DNA of 64,000 bases from Emcibacteraceae bacterium (GTDB taxonomy: Bacteria; Pseudomonadota; Alphaproteobacteria; Sphingomonadales; Emcibacteraceae), in NCBI GenBank assembly GCA_021774795.1, contig JAJFIR010000051.1, positions 94,389 to 158,388 of the forward strand, given 5' to 3'. A program made the translations under genes and the position numbers. Below the pieces are notes generated by a model. That model was not told the DNA's origin. It saw only the letters and a list, made by a program, of their open reading frames with translations, and did not search any database. This document shows, piece by piece, positions 8,198-18,169 of the stretch; positions within the stretch are counted from its first letter, which is position 1; every line of letters begins with the position of its first letter.

Positions 8198-9705
8198 ACA
8201 TCCTTACTATCACTTGATCTAAAATCTTCTGGCCAGTTTTTTAGTGCGCTTTTAACGGGTATTGGCGTCATGCCGCCCATCGCACACAACGACGATGTGT
8301 CCATCAAATCGCACAATTCTTCCATCAATTCCAAATTACCGCTATCTATCAATTCCGCTCCGCGTGTAGAACCTATACGACACGGCGTACATTTACCGCA
8401 CGACTCTATCGCACAGAATTCAAAAGCGAACTTTGCCTGGGCTTTCATGTTTGCTGTCTCGTCGAAGACAACAATTCCACAATGGCCAAGGACAGCCCCA
8501 GCCTCTGAAAATGCTTCATAGTCCAGCAACAAATCAAAGTCGTCTTTTGCAATATACGCCCCCAATGGGCCTCCTACCTGTGCCGCCTTCACGGGCTTTC
8601 CTGAATAAGTACCGCCACCATACGTATCTATCATCTCTGCCAACGTGCCGCCAAAGGCTTTTTCAACAAGACCGCCACGTTTGATATTCCCGGTCAGCTG
8701 AAAAGCTATGGTACCACGGGACCGGCCAATGCCAAAATTTTTGTAATAATCTCCGCCCTTTGAAAGAATGATTGGAATACTCGCAAGCGACAGAACGTTG
8801 TTTATTACTGTAGGTTTACCAAATAACCCGACATGGGCCGGGAGTGGTGGCTTGGCGCGGACCATGCCACGTTTACCTTCCAGACTATCAAGCATTGCCG
8901 TTTCTTCACCACATACGTAGGAACCCGCCCCAATCCGCACTTCAATATCAAATGATTTCTCACTACCGCAAACGTTTTTTCCAAGATAATTTTCGTTTCG
9001 CGCAATTTTTAGTGCCGCGTTTAATATTTCCTTACAAAGCGGATACTCGCTTCGCAGATAAATATATCCTTTTGTCGCCCCTACTGCGATACCCGCAATA
9101 GTCATGCCTTCAACAAGACAAAATGGATCACTTTCCATCAATATACGGTCGGAGAATGTCCCGCTATCACCTTCGTCCGCATTGCAACAAATATACTTTT
9201 GATCGCCAACAGCCTCCAGAACCGTATTCCATTTAATCCCGGTTGGGAAAGCGGCACCACCGCGACCACGAAGCCCGGATGTCGTCACTTCTTCAACTAT
9301 TGTTTTCTGAGACAACTTTAAAGCATTTTCAAGACCGTGATATCCGCCATTATTGACGTAATCGACAATGGACAAAGGATCAATTAGCCCACAACGAACA
9401 AAGGTAAGCCGATCTTGAGTTTCTAGATACTCAATTTCAGATGTAAATCCGTGGCAAAGTTCATGATCCCCGCCGTTCAAAAATCCTGCCTTATGAAGTG
9501 AAGGAATATCTTCGGATTTAACCGGGCCGTAAGCAACACGACCCTGATTTGTTTCTACTTCAACAAGAGGTTCCAAATAAGTCATGCCCCAAGTGCCGTT
9601 TCTTACGATATCAGTATCTTCTGAAAGTGCGGCTATAGCGGCGGCCACATCGTCGGCTCCCATTGAAATTGAGGATGTGTCCCTGGGAATATATACCTTT
9701 ACCAT
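8194..9705 (-). CDS. fdsB: NAD-dependent formate dehydrogenase, NADH/FMN subunit beta
   Basis: A 503-residue NuoF-like subunit that carries FMN, reduces NAD and holds a 4Fe-4S cluster. The N-terminal about 120 residues form the thioredoxin-like extension usual in FdsB. GLRGRGGAAFPTG is the NADH/FMN glycine-rich loop, GAGSYVCGEETAMLDSLEG the second FMN segment, and ESCGKCTPCRIGS near the C-terminus the cluster motif. A further Cys in SSLCAMGG completes the four ligands. It overlaps fdsG by one base and fdsA by four, so the three subunits should be translationally coupled. Confidence 0.95.
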   Translation of the reverse strand: MVKVYIPRDTSSISMGADDVAAAIAALSEDTDIVRNGTWGMTYLEPLVEVETNQGRVAYGPVKSEDIPSLHKAGFLNGGDHELCHGFTSEIEYLETQDRLTFVRCGLIDPLSIVDYVNNGGYHGLENALKLSQKTIVEEVTTSGLRGRGGAAFPTGIKWNTVLEAVGDQKYICCNADEGDSGTFSDRILMESDPFCLVEGMTIAGIAVGATKGYIYLRSEYPLCKEILNAALKIARNENYLGKNVCGSEKSFDIEVRIGAGSYVCGEETAMLDSLEGKRGMVRAKPPLPAHVGLFGKPTVINNVLSLASIPIILSKGGDYYKNFGIGRSRGTIAFQLTGNIKRGGLVEKAFGGTLAEMIDTYGGGTYSGKPVKAAQVGGPLGAYIAKDDFDLLLDYEAFSEAGAVLGHCGIVVFDETANMKAQAKFAFEFCAIESCGKCTPCRIGSTRGAELIDSGNLELMEELCDLMDTSSLCAMGGMTPIPVKSALKNWPEDFRSSDSKDV

Positions 9706-10163
9706 TATTCGGCCCCCGTAGATATTAACGTATCAAAGTCGTCTGAGCTAACCCTGGCATGGAGCTTGCCATCAACCTCAACGTTCGGTGATAAAGAACA
9801 ATTACCAAAACAATACACTGCTTCAAGGCTATAATCACCTTTTTCATCAGTTTCCCCGAGATCCAGTTTCAGTTTTTTCTTAATATGGTCAGTGAGCGTC
9901 CTGCTCCCCATCGCCTGGCATGCCTCAGCCTGGCACACACGAACAGTTTTACGGCCGGATTGTTTGGTTTTAAAATCATGATAATAACTGACGACCCCAT
10001 GAACTTCAGCACGGGAAATATTGAAGCCATCCGCCATAATATCTAAAGTTTCTTTCGGAATATATCCGAAAGAATGCTGAATAGCGTGAAGACATTCAAG
10101 CAATCCCCCTTCAATATCTTTGAAACGGCTAACAACTATTTTTGCTTTTTCCAAATCAACCAT
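9705..10163 (-). CDS. fdsG: NAD-dependent formate dehydrogenase, 2Fe-2S subunit gamma
   Basis: A 152-residue NuoE-like protein that holds a 2Fe-2S cluster in the diaphorase part of the enzyme. The four cysteine ligands are visible as CQAEAC and CFGNC. The N-terminal helical stretch LLECLHAIQHSFGYIPKETL and GVVSYYHDF are typical of NuoE/FdsG. It begins 9 bases after fghA, which ties formate oxidation to the formaldehyde enzymes upstream. Confidence 0.93.
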   Translation of the reverse strand: MVDLEKAKIVVSRFKDIEGGLLECLHAIQHSFGYIPKETLDIMADGFNISRAEVHGVVSYYHDFKTKQSGRKTVRVCQAEACQAMGSRTLTDHIKKKLKLDLGETDEKGDYSLEAVYCFGNCSLSPNVEVDGKLHARVSSDDFDTLISTGAE

Positions 10164-10172
10164 TGAAATATC

Positions 10173-11012
10173 CTATTTTAAAATGTCGGCATGGTGCTGA
10201 ATATGGTCTTCCATAAAAGTGGATATGAAAAAATATCCGTGATCATAGCCTTCATGACGTCGTAATTTGAGTTTCTGACCTACAGTAGAACACGCTTCCT
10301 CAAACAATTCCGGCATAAGTTGGCTTTCTAAAAATGGATCGCTTAGCCCTTGATCTACAAGAATTTCTGGCTCGTTCTTAGCATCCCCACCACCGTTAAT
10401 CAACAAACATGCGTCAAAGTTGGCCCAAACATCGCGGCTTTGTCCCAAATAGTTGCCAAGAGCTTTATGACCCCACGGACAATTGCTTGGACTAACTATT
10501 GGTGCGAAGGCCGAAACCGATTTATATTTATCCTTATTTTTAAGAAATATTGTCAAGGCACCATGACCACCCATTGAGTGACCGAAAATTCCTTGAAAGT
10601 TTCTGTTTACGGGAAAGTTATCCGTTACCAATTTGTATAATTCTTCTGTAATATAACTATACATATTGTAATTTTTATCCCATGGCTCTTCAGTTGCGTC
10701 TACGTAAAACCCGGCACCTTTGGCAAAATCCCATCCATCTTCGTCTGGAACATGATCCCCACGCGGCGACGTATCGGGTGCCACTAATATTATTCCGAGT
10801 TCAGCAGCCTTTTTATAAGCACCCCCTTTGGTTGTAAAGTTGTCTTCTGTACAAGTAAGTCCTGCCAGGTAATAGAGAGCCGGGCAATCTTGTTGCTCCG
10901 TCTGGGGCGGCAAGAACACCGTGAAGTTCATATCACACCTGACGGTTTCTGACTGATGAGTATAATAAGAGACAACGCCACCATGGCATTTATGTTGTGA
11001 TTTTAACTCCAT
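10173..11012 (-). CDS. fghA: S-formylglutathione hydrolase
   Basis: The 279-residue esterase-D-type alpha/beta hydrolase splits S-formylglutathione to formate and glutathione, the second step of formaldehyde oxidation. The nucleophile Ser is in GHSMGGHGALT, the catalytic His in the C-terminal GYDHGYFF, and LAGLTCTEDNF near residue 50 is the family signature with its conserved Cys. Length is normal. It starts two bases after frmA, so the two are cotranscribed and probably coupled. Confidence 0.95.
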   Translation of the reverse strand: MELKSQHKCHGGVVSYYTHQSETVRCDMNFTVFLPPQTEQQDCPALYYLAGLTCTEDNFTTKGGAYKKAAELGIILVAPDTSPRGDHVPDEDGWDFAKGAGFYVDATEEPWDKNYNMYSYITEELYKLVTDNFPVNRNFQGIFGHSMGGHGALTIFLKNKDKYKSVSAFAPIVSPSNCPWGHKALGNYLGQSRDVWANFDACLLINGGGDAKNEPEILVDQGLSDPFLESQLMPELFEEACSTVGQKLKLRRHEGYDHGYFFISTFMEDHIQHHADILK

Positions 11013-11014
11013 AA

Positions 11015-12148
<1,134 letters not shown>

Positions 12149-12152
12149 TCAA

Positions 12153-12158
12153 ATTATA
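12153..12158 (-). promoter_or_regulatory. Possible -10 box for the formaldehyde operon
   Basis: On the minus strand this reads TATAAT, 34 bases before the frmA start codon. The -35 region at the usual distance is not a good match, so dependence on an activator or another promoter nearby is possible. Confidence 0.35.
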
Positions 12159-12243
12159 CCCATTTAGGAAAAAAATATACTACCATTCTTGTGATAAGTG
12201 CGTTTGATGCCAGATATAATAATACTTTATAATATGCTCCCTT

Positions 12244-12269
12244 ATATATTGTACATACGTACAATATAT
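12244..12269. promoter_or_regulatory. Perfect inverted repeat upstream of frmA, possible operator
   Basis: Two perfect 11-base arms separated by 4 bases, with core TTGTACATACGTACAA. It lies 126 bases upstream of frmA and 8 bases after the end of the dinG-like gene. The stem is AT-rich and has no T-run after it, so it is a poor intrinsic terminator; a dimeric regulator site for the formaldehyde operon fits better. The regulator is not identified. Confidence 0.5.
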
Positions 12270-12276
12270 TTCAAGA

Positions 12277-15045
12277 TTAACTCAAAAATTCTTTAGTTTT
12301 TTTAATCGCTTCTGCCAGACCTATTCTTTCAATAGGGACATCATCAGGTAACCCGCTTAAAAGCCTTGTTGGCGACGCTCCGTCAAGCATAACAAACACA
12401 CCTTTATCGGTTTCTTTTCTTATAAGACGGCCGAATGCCTGTTTCAGGCGCAGACGAGTGATAAGATCATCGTATGTTTGCTTTCCAAAATGATCCCGCC
12501 TTGCTTTATGCAAAATAGTTGGCCGCGGCCAAGGTACCTTGTCAAAAACACAAAGCCTGAGCGAGTTGCCCGGCACATCTACACCATCGCGAACTGCATC
12601 AGTGCCAAGCAGGCAGCTATTCTCTACATTTCTGAATATATCAACAAGAGTAGACACGTTGATCGGATCAATATGCTGCCCGTAAAGAGGAATATATGCC
12701 TCTTCCATGGCCTCGATTATTCGAGAATAAACTCCCCTTAATCGGCTTATTGCGGTAAAAAGTCCCAAAGCGCCGCCGCCTGCCGCTATAAAAAGCTCTC
12801 GATATGCCGCCGCCAATTGATCCATAGAGCGATTATTAAGATCGTTGACAATAAAGATGCGACTTTGCTCGCCATAATTAAACGGCGACATAAGGCTATG
12901 CTTCAAGGGAGGGCTTATAAAGTGCGCCGCCCCTGTTCTAATCTCAGCGCTATTCCATTCTATATCGGGGTTACTGTTGTCGCTAAGGCGGTCACGAAGA
13001 GTAGCTGATGTGATAAGGGCACCGTGGGATGGTTTTAAAACGATATTGGAAAAAGGTAAACTTGGGTCAATCCAATGACGATACATTCCCACATCACTTT
13101 CGCGACCTTGAATTCTGCTTAATTCAAACCAATCAACAAAACTATCATTTGTCGGCAGATCATCAATGAAGCCCGCAAGCATGGGACACCAGCCTTCTGA
13201 TATAATTTCGCAGCGCCTTGTGATGCTTCTTGAAACTGCATCAAGACGATTTCTCGTCGCACTATCCAGCTCATCTGCTTCTATATCCAATTTCTTCGAC
13301 AGCAGTGCCGATAATCTTTTGAGAGGTGCTATTAATTCATCAAGCGCGCTCTTTAACTCCTTTGCGGCATCGATCAAACCATCTACAGGATTTCCAGCCT
13401 GGGTTTCTATAGAATGAAACTCGCCTTGTCCTTGCTGTCTTGCAAAAATTTGCGCCCTTACAAAAGTCAGGAACTTTTCCGCCGGACCAAACGGCCCATT
13501 ATCAATCAATCTACCATGCCAGCCATCGGCGGGTAAACACGCGGCAGCCAGATATACTTTATTTAAATACTGCCCTGCTTCCTCCTCATCGACGATAAGA
13601 TCATGAAGCCGTCCTCTAAGGCCTTTACCACGCCTGTTCTGCACTTCTGCACCGCGAATCCATCGTCTTAGCTCAAGTCCTTCCTGTCCTGTCAGATGCG
13701 CAGAAAAAACGCTGTCAGCGGCGTCAAATAAATGATGGCCTTCATCAAACACATATCTCGTCGGCAAATCCGTTTCTCCATGCCGTGCAGCACTTTGCAC
13801 CATAACCAGAGCATGGTTGGCTATAACGAGATTAGCATTTTTCGCTTTGCGCTGCGCCTTTTCGATAAAACACTTCTTATAATGGCTGCACGCTGAATAT
13901 ACACATTCGCCGCGCCGATCGGTTAGCTGCGATAATCGTCCAACACCAAAAGTTTCCCCAAGCCACGAAGGAAAGTCACCTCCGATCATATCACCGTCTC
14001 TACTATAGCGCGCCCATCTATTTACCAACCCTAATAGTATCTTGCCTTGAACTTGTGATGCTGTTGCGGCGATCTCCTGCAAATTAAGAAGACAAAGATA
14101 ATTTTCGCGCCCTTTTCTAACGACAACTTTTTGCTTTTTAACTTTTGGATCGGGATAAAGGCGATCAAGTTCCTGGTCCAACTGTTTTTGAAGATTTTTA
14201 GTATAGGTTGATAGCCAAACAGTTCCACCGTTCTTTTCCGCCCATAAACTGGAAGGTGCTATGTAACCAAGCGTTTTCCCGATACCCGTTCCCGCCTCTG
14301 AAAGCACCAAGACTGGCTCGCCTTCTTCATTCGGCATATCAAAAACACGTGCTACATATCCCGCATATTCTATTTGACCGTGCCGTTTCTCCGCTTGATC
14401 CCCTAACAAAGCAGACAATCTATCAATAGATTCGCTGTGCGATATTTTATTCTGGCCGGGGGGCGGCGGTGGTGCCTTTTCTTCCCATTCAGAAAGATGA
14501 TTCCAAACCTGGTATGATGCTTGTTTCTCTACAGTACCCATCGCCCCTAAGAGCAACGGCCCCCAACACCATCCTGCCGCAGCCATATTATATGCGGTTG
14601 CTTTAATCCCATCTGAATACGGATAATCTACGCTTGTTAGTTCCCCGAACAGTGTTTGCACACTTTTAAGTAATATAGCCGCTTCATCCTCGTGGGTTTC
14701 TCCCATAGGCGGCATGGCGAGGGCATGGCTCAGGCCCAGGGGCAACGGTAGACAAAACTCTGCAGGACGAATAAAGGCAAACAGTTCCAGAACATCAAAA
14801 CATTTTGCGAGTGAAGCTCCCAACCGTCTGGACGCAACAGGGACATTACAAACCAGAAAATCATGATCCTTCACAATATTACGCAGTTCACTATGTTGAT
14901 AAACCTCAACCTCACCATCCGGCGTCATAATAACGCCACCAAGCGGCCCAACAACAAGTGCCGGAAGCACAGATAGTGCTTCAGTTGGGTCAGGAAATTG
15001 TAATAATGAGTTATTCATTAGACCATATCGTTCTTCATAATTCAA
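12277..15045 (-). CDS. DinG/XPD-type ATP-dependent DNA helicase
   Basis: A 922-residue superfamily 2 helicase of the iron-sulfur DinG/XPD type, likely a 5'-3' helicase in repair or resolution of unusual DNA structures. Walker A is GTGIGKT at about 252-258, and the DEAH box reads FDEGHH. Four candidate cluster cysteines lie between them (one in NYLCLLNL, then CVYSACSHYKKC). The C-terminal helicase motif VRDGVDVPG and the QxxGRxIR motif (QAFGRLIRKETDKG) are intact. The first 190 residues are an extension ending in a proline run (APPPPPG), of unknown role; such an extension is common in alphaproteobacterial DinG. The start could be the ATG nine codons in (15018); neither start has a strong ribosome site. 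Confidence 0.85.
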   Translation of the reverse strand: MNYEERYGLMNNSLLQFPDPTEALSVLPALVVGPLGGVIMTPDGEVEVYQHSELRNIVKDHDFLVCNVPVASRRLGASLAKCFDVLELFAFIRPAEFCLPLPLGLSHALAMPPMGETHEDEAAILLKSVQTLFGELTSVDYPYSDGIKATAYNMAAAGWCWGPLLLGAMGTVEKQASYQVWNHLSEWEEKAPPPPPGQNKISHSESIDRLSALLGDQAEKRHGQIEYAGYVARVFDMPNEEGEPVLVLSEAGTGIGKTLGYIAPSSLWAEKNGGTVWLSTYTKNLQKQLDQELDRLYPDPKVKKQKVVVRKGRENYLCLLNLQEIAATASQVQGKILLGLVNRWARYSRDGDMIGGDFPSWLGETFGVGRLSQLTDRRGECVYSACSHYKKCFIEKAQRKAKNANLVIANHALVMVQSAARHGETDLPTRYVFDEGHHLFDAADSVFSAHLTGQEGLELRRWIRGAEVQNRRGKGLRGRLHDLIVDEEEAGQYLNKVYLAAACLPADGWHGRLIDNGPFGPAEKFLTFVRAQIFARQQGQGEFHSIETQAGNPVDGLIDAAKELKSALDELIAPLKRLSALLSKKLDIEADELDSATRNRLDAVSRSITRRCEIISEGWCPMLAGFIDDLPTNDSFVDWFELSRIQGRESDVGMYRHWIDPSLPFSNIVLKPSHGALITSATLRDRLSDNSNPDIEWNSAEIRTGAAHFISPPLKHSLMSPFNYGEQSRIFIVNDLNNRSMDQLAAAYRELFIAAGGGALGLFTAISRLRGVYSRIIEAMEEAYIPLYGQHIDPINVSTLVDIFRNVENSCLLGTDAVRDGVDVPGNSLRLCVFDKVPWPRPTILHKARRDHFGKQTYDDLITRLRLKQAFGRLIRKETDKGVFVMLDGASPTRLLSGLPDDVPIERIGLAEAIKKTKEFLS

Positions 15046-15119
15046 ACGACTATAGACAGGCTATTTTGTAACGAAAAGAAAAATAAGGTTATAATCTTCA
15101 TAAACTGTTCAATGAGCGG

Positions 15120-15148
15120 TTGACGTATCTTAACTTTACCCCTATGAA
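15120..15148 (+). promoter_or_regulatory. Candidate sigma-70 promoter for lysS
   Basis: TTGACG at 15120-15125 and TATGAA at 15143-15148 are separated by 17 bases and lie about 60 bases upstream of the lysS ATG, in the gap divergent from the dinG-like gene. Confidence 0.4.
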
Positions 15149-15205
15149 CCCTTGCATTAAGCTATTTTTTATCAAGCTTGCCTATATTTATTGAAAGCAG
15201 AAATT

Positions 15206-16789
15206 ATGTCTTCGTTATTGGAAAATATTGAATATGCGCGCCAAAGCAATGCTTGGCCATTTCAAGAAGCGGAAAAACTGATCAAGCGCCTGGAAAAATG
15301 CGGCAATGAAAAAGATTATGTTTTGTTTGAAACCGGTTATGGGCCGTCTGGGTTACCTCACATCGGAACTTTCGGTGAAGTGGCCAGAACGACGATGGTC
15401 CGCAATGCCTATGAACTTCTGACAGGACAAAAAACAAAATTGATCTGTTTCTCCGACGATATGGATGGCTTTCGTAAAGTACCGGACAACCTGCCCAACC
15501 AGAAAATGCTCGGCGATTATTTGGGATTGCCGTTGACGAAAGTTCCTGATCCTTTCGGCACTCACGAAAGTTTCGCACACCATAATAACTCACGCCTTAT
15601 TAATTTTTTGGACGGTTTTGGATTTGACTATGAATTTATAAGTGCAACAGATGCTTATAAAAACGGGTCTATGGATGAAACATTAATTAAAATGCTGCAC
15701 GCTTATGATAATATCATGAATGTTATTTTGCCGACTTTGGGCGAAGAACGACGAAAAACCTACAGCCCATTTTTGCCGATCTGCCCGCGAACTGGCCAAG
15801 TATTACAAGTTCCAATCATTGATCGGAATCTTGAAAAAGGCACAGTGACCTATATTGATCGAGACATCAAAGAAGAGACCGAGGTCCCTGTTACTGGCGG
15901 CAGCTGTAAAATGCAATGGAAAGCAGATTGGGCCATGCGCTGGGTAGGGTTGGGTGTAGATTACGAAATGGCGGGGAAAGATTTAAGCGAAAGTGTAAAG
16001 CTTTCTTCCGCTATAACTCGAATTTTGAGAAATACACCGCCAGAGGGCTTGAGCTACGAACTTTTCCTGGATGAAAATGGTTCAAAAATTTCCAAATCTA
16101 AAGGAAATGGAATTTCCATGGAAGAATGGTTGAAATATGGCACACAAGAAAGTTTGTCACTTTATATGTACCAATCTCCCCGCAAAGCTAAAAAACTTTA
16201 TTTCGATGTTATTCCTAAAACTGTTGATGAATACCTTAATCACCTGAGTAAATATCCATCCCTTGAAGGGAAACAAAAATATGCGAGTCCTATTTGGCAT
16301 ATCCACGGTGATAACCCGCTAATAGAAGATGTTCCTGTCACTTTTGCGTTACTTCTAAACCTGGTGAGTGCCAGCAATGCGGAAAACAAGGAAACATTAT
16401 GGGGTTTTATAAGTGAATATTCAGATGGCGCTACCCCCGATCAGTTTCCAGTTCTTGATCAATTGGCCGGTTATGCGCTAGTTTATTACAATAACTTTAT
16501 TAAGCCCAATAAAAATTATCGTGTCCCTAATGAAGATGAAAGCAAAGCTCTAAGAGCCCTGCGAAAAGAAATAGACGCCATACCAGAAGATTCAGATGCC
16601 GGAGAGTTTCAAAGGGTGGTATTTTCGGTCGGTAAAGAACAACATTACGATAATCTTCGGGAATGGTTCGCTGCCCTTTATGAAATATTGCTTGGTCAGA
16701 AAGAAGGCCCCCGTATGGGGTCTTTCATTGCTTTATACGGAAAAACGAAATTTATAGACCTTATTAATCGAACCCTGGAAAGAAGTTAA
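15206..16789 (+). CDS. lysS: Lysyl-tRNA synthetase, class I
   Basis: This charges tRNA-Lys using the class I (Rossmann) fold rather than the class II fold of most bacteria; the class I form is usual in alphaproteobacteria and archaea. The HIGH-like motif is PHIG (about residues 51-54 from the chosen start), the KMSKS-like loop is KISKSKGNG near residue 300, and the typical C-terminal helical domain follows to residue 527. I chose the ATG at 15206; an in-frame TTG at 15191 would add five residues but gains no better ribosome site. A full single-copy housekeeping gene with no sign of decay. Confidence 0.93.
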   Translation: MSSLLENIEYARQSNAWPFQEAEKLIKRLEKCGNEKDYVLFETGYGPSGLPHIGTFGEVARTTMVRNAYELLTGQKTKLICFSDDMDGFRKVPDNLPNQKMLGDYLGLPLTKVPDPFGTHESFAHHNNSRLINFLDGFGFDYEFISATDAYKNGSMDETLIKMLHAYDNIMNVILPTLGEERRKTYSPFLPICPRTGQVLQVPIIDRNLEKGTVTYIDRDIKEETEVPVTGGSCKMQWKADWAMRWVGLGVDYEMAGKDLSESVKLSSAITRILRNTPPEGLSYELFLDENGSKISKSKGNGISMEEWLKYGTQESLSLYMYQSPRKAKKLYFDVIPKTVDEYLNHLSKYPSLEGKQKYASPIWHIHGDNPLIEDVPVTFALLLNLVSASNAENKETLWGFISEYSDGATPDQFPVLDQLAGYALVYYNNFIKPNKNYRVPNEDESKALRALRKEIDAIPEDSDAGEFQRVVFSVGKEQHYDNLREWFAALYEILLGQKEGPRMGSFIALYGKTKFIDLINRTLERS

Positions 16790-16871
16790 AGATATCTAAT
16801 TGATGTAATTCCGAGATAATCCCCCTATATAATTGAATCAATTAGCCAAAATCGTAAAAAAAATACGACCC

Positions 16872-16888
16872 ATTAATGTTACATTAAT
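16872..16888. promoter_or_regulatory. 17-base perfect inverted repeat upstream of the sugar transferase
   Basis: ATTAATGT-T-ACATTAAT, about 95 bases before the sugar transferase start. A second, looser dyad (TTACAT...ATGTAA, 16879-16901) overlaps it. AT-rich arms with no T-run suggest a protein-binding site rather than a terminator. The binding factor is unknown. Confidence 0.35.
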
Positions 16889-16982
16889 TTTAATTATGTA
16901 AATTGCGGGTCATGAATGATGTAGAGAGTAAAATAGTTCGCTTTAAAAAATTAGACAATCAAAGAAATACTTTGAGGAAGAA

Positions 16983-17627
16983 ATGTATAAAATAAACTAT
17001 AGGAATTTTTGGAAAAGAGCCTTCGATTGTATCGGCGCTCTTTTAATTCTATCAATTCTATTCCCTCTACTCCTTCTAACAATGCTGCTCATAAAATTAA
17101 AAATGGGCAGCCCAATTTTCTTTACGCAGGATAGACTAGGTTATAACGGCGAAACCTTCAAAATTTGGAAATTTCGCAGTATGACAAATTGCCTAGATGA
17201 AACTGGCAATCTGCGTGCTGATGAATATCGTCTTACGCGCTTCGGAAAACTTCTTCGCGATTGGAGCATTGATGAATTACCACAATTGTGGAATGTCATA
17301 ATAGGCGATATGAGCCTTATCGGCCCGCGCCCCTTCATTGCTGAATATGCATCAAGATATACTACGGAGCAAATGCGTCGGCACGAAGTTCGCCCTGGCA
17401 TAAGTGGTTGGGCACAGATCACAGGCCGTAATTCCATAAATTGGAACCAAAAATTTCTGCTCGACGTGTGGTATGTTGATCACTGCAATCTTTTCCTAGA
17501 TTTAAAAATATTATTCTCGACGATACCTCTGGTTCTAATGCGAGCAGGTATTACCGCCGAGGATCATGCCACAATGCCCAAATGGAATGGTAGCGATACG
17601 CGGGACAGCAAGTCACTTTCAGAATAG
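16983..17627 (+). CDS. Initiating polyprenyl-phosphate sugar-1-phosphate transferase (PglC/WcaJ core)
   Basis: The 214-residue monotopic membrane enzyme puts the first sugar-phosphate on undecaprenyl phosphate to start a surface polysaccharide or O-antigen unit. A hydrophobic re-entrant segment lies at about 18-38. The bacterial sugar transferase signatures follow: KIWKFRSM, SIDELPQLWNVIIGDMSLIGPRP and RPGISGWAQITGRN. It is the short form without the extra N-terminal helices of WcaJ/WbaP. GAGG five bases before the ATG supports the start. It stands alone between lysS and arfB, so the rest of the pathway must be elsewhere. The family 2 glycosyltransferase at 62.6 kb may or may not be connected. 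Confidence 0.9.
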   Translation: MYKINYRNFWKRAFDCIGALLILSILFPLLLLTMLLIKLKMGSPIFFTQDRLGYNGETFKIWKFRSMTNCLDETGNLRADEYRLTRFGKLLRDWSIDELPQLWNVIIGDMSLIGPRPFIAEYASRYTTEQMRRHEVRPGISGWAQITGRNSINWNQKFLLDVWYVDHCNLFLDLKILFSTIPLVLMRAGITAEDHATMPKWNGSDTRDSKSLSE

Positions 17628-17646
17628 TCCTTCGCCCAGCATCCCC

Positions 17647-18066
17647 TTAATCCATAATTTTCTTGCTGCGTAATTTTTTTAGACTGCCCTTATGTTTTTT
17701 CCCCACTATTCTGCGGGTTTTTGACGCAAAAGAAGGTTTGGTTTTCTTTCGACTTTTAGGAACATACATCGACTGTTTCAAAAGTTCGACTAATCTTTCA
17801 ATTGCGATCTCCTTGTTTCTAACCTGAGACCGAGTTCCATTTGAAGTGATAATAATCACCCCTTCTTTGGTCATCTTTTGACCGGACAGTTTTTCAAGTC
17901 GCCTGTACATGTCATCTTGTATTTTAGGACTGCTCTTAGCATCAAATCGAATTTGTACTGCACTCTCGACCTTGTTGACATGTTGGCCGCCAGGCCCGGG
18001 AGAACGAATAAAACGAACGTGAATCTCGTCTTCATTAATAGAAATTTTTTCTGATATTTTTATCAT
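17647..18066 (-). CDS. arfB: Alternative ribosome-rescue factor, GGQ hydrolase
   Basis: A 139-residue ArfB (YaeJ) type peptidyl-tRNA hydrolase that frees stalled ribosomes on non-stop messages. The GGQ motif is at residues 26-28 (SPGPGGQHVNKVESA). The C-terminal tail is strongly basic (KKTKPSFASKTRRIVGKKHKGS), as needed to enter the empty mRNA channel. Length matches ArfB rather than full release factors. It is convergent with the sugar transferase, with a short gap of 19 bases. Confidence 0.93.
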   Translation of the reverse strand: MIKISEKISINEDEIHVRFIRSPGPGGQHVNKVESAVQIRFDAKSSPKIQDDMYRRLEKLSGQKMTKEGVIIITSNGTRSQVRNKEIAIERLVELLKQSMYVPKSRKKTKPSFASKTRRIVGKKHKGSLKKLRSKKIMD

Positions 18067-18169
18067 CTTGCAAAACTCTGGAAAAACTGTGTCTCATTAC
18101 ATATTTTTTATTCGTATAACGCCTCCTTAATGATTATGATAAATCAATATTTAACTTCTGGAGACAGTC

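Noticed and set aside
12244..12269. Terminator for the dinG-like gene
   Set aside because: The stem is almost all A/T and is not followed by a T-run on the minus strand; an operator is a better reading of the perfect dyad.
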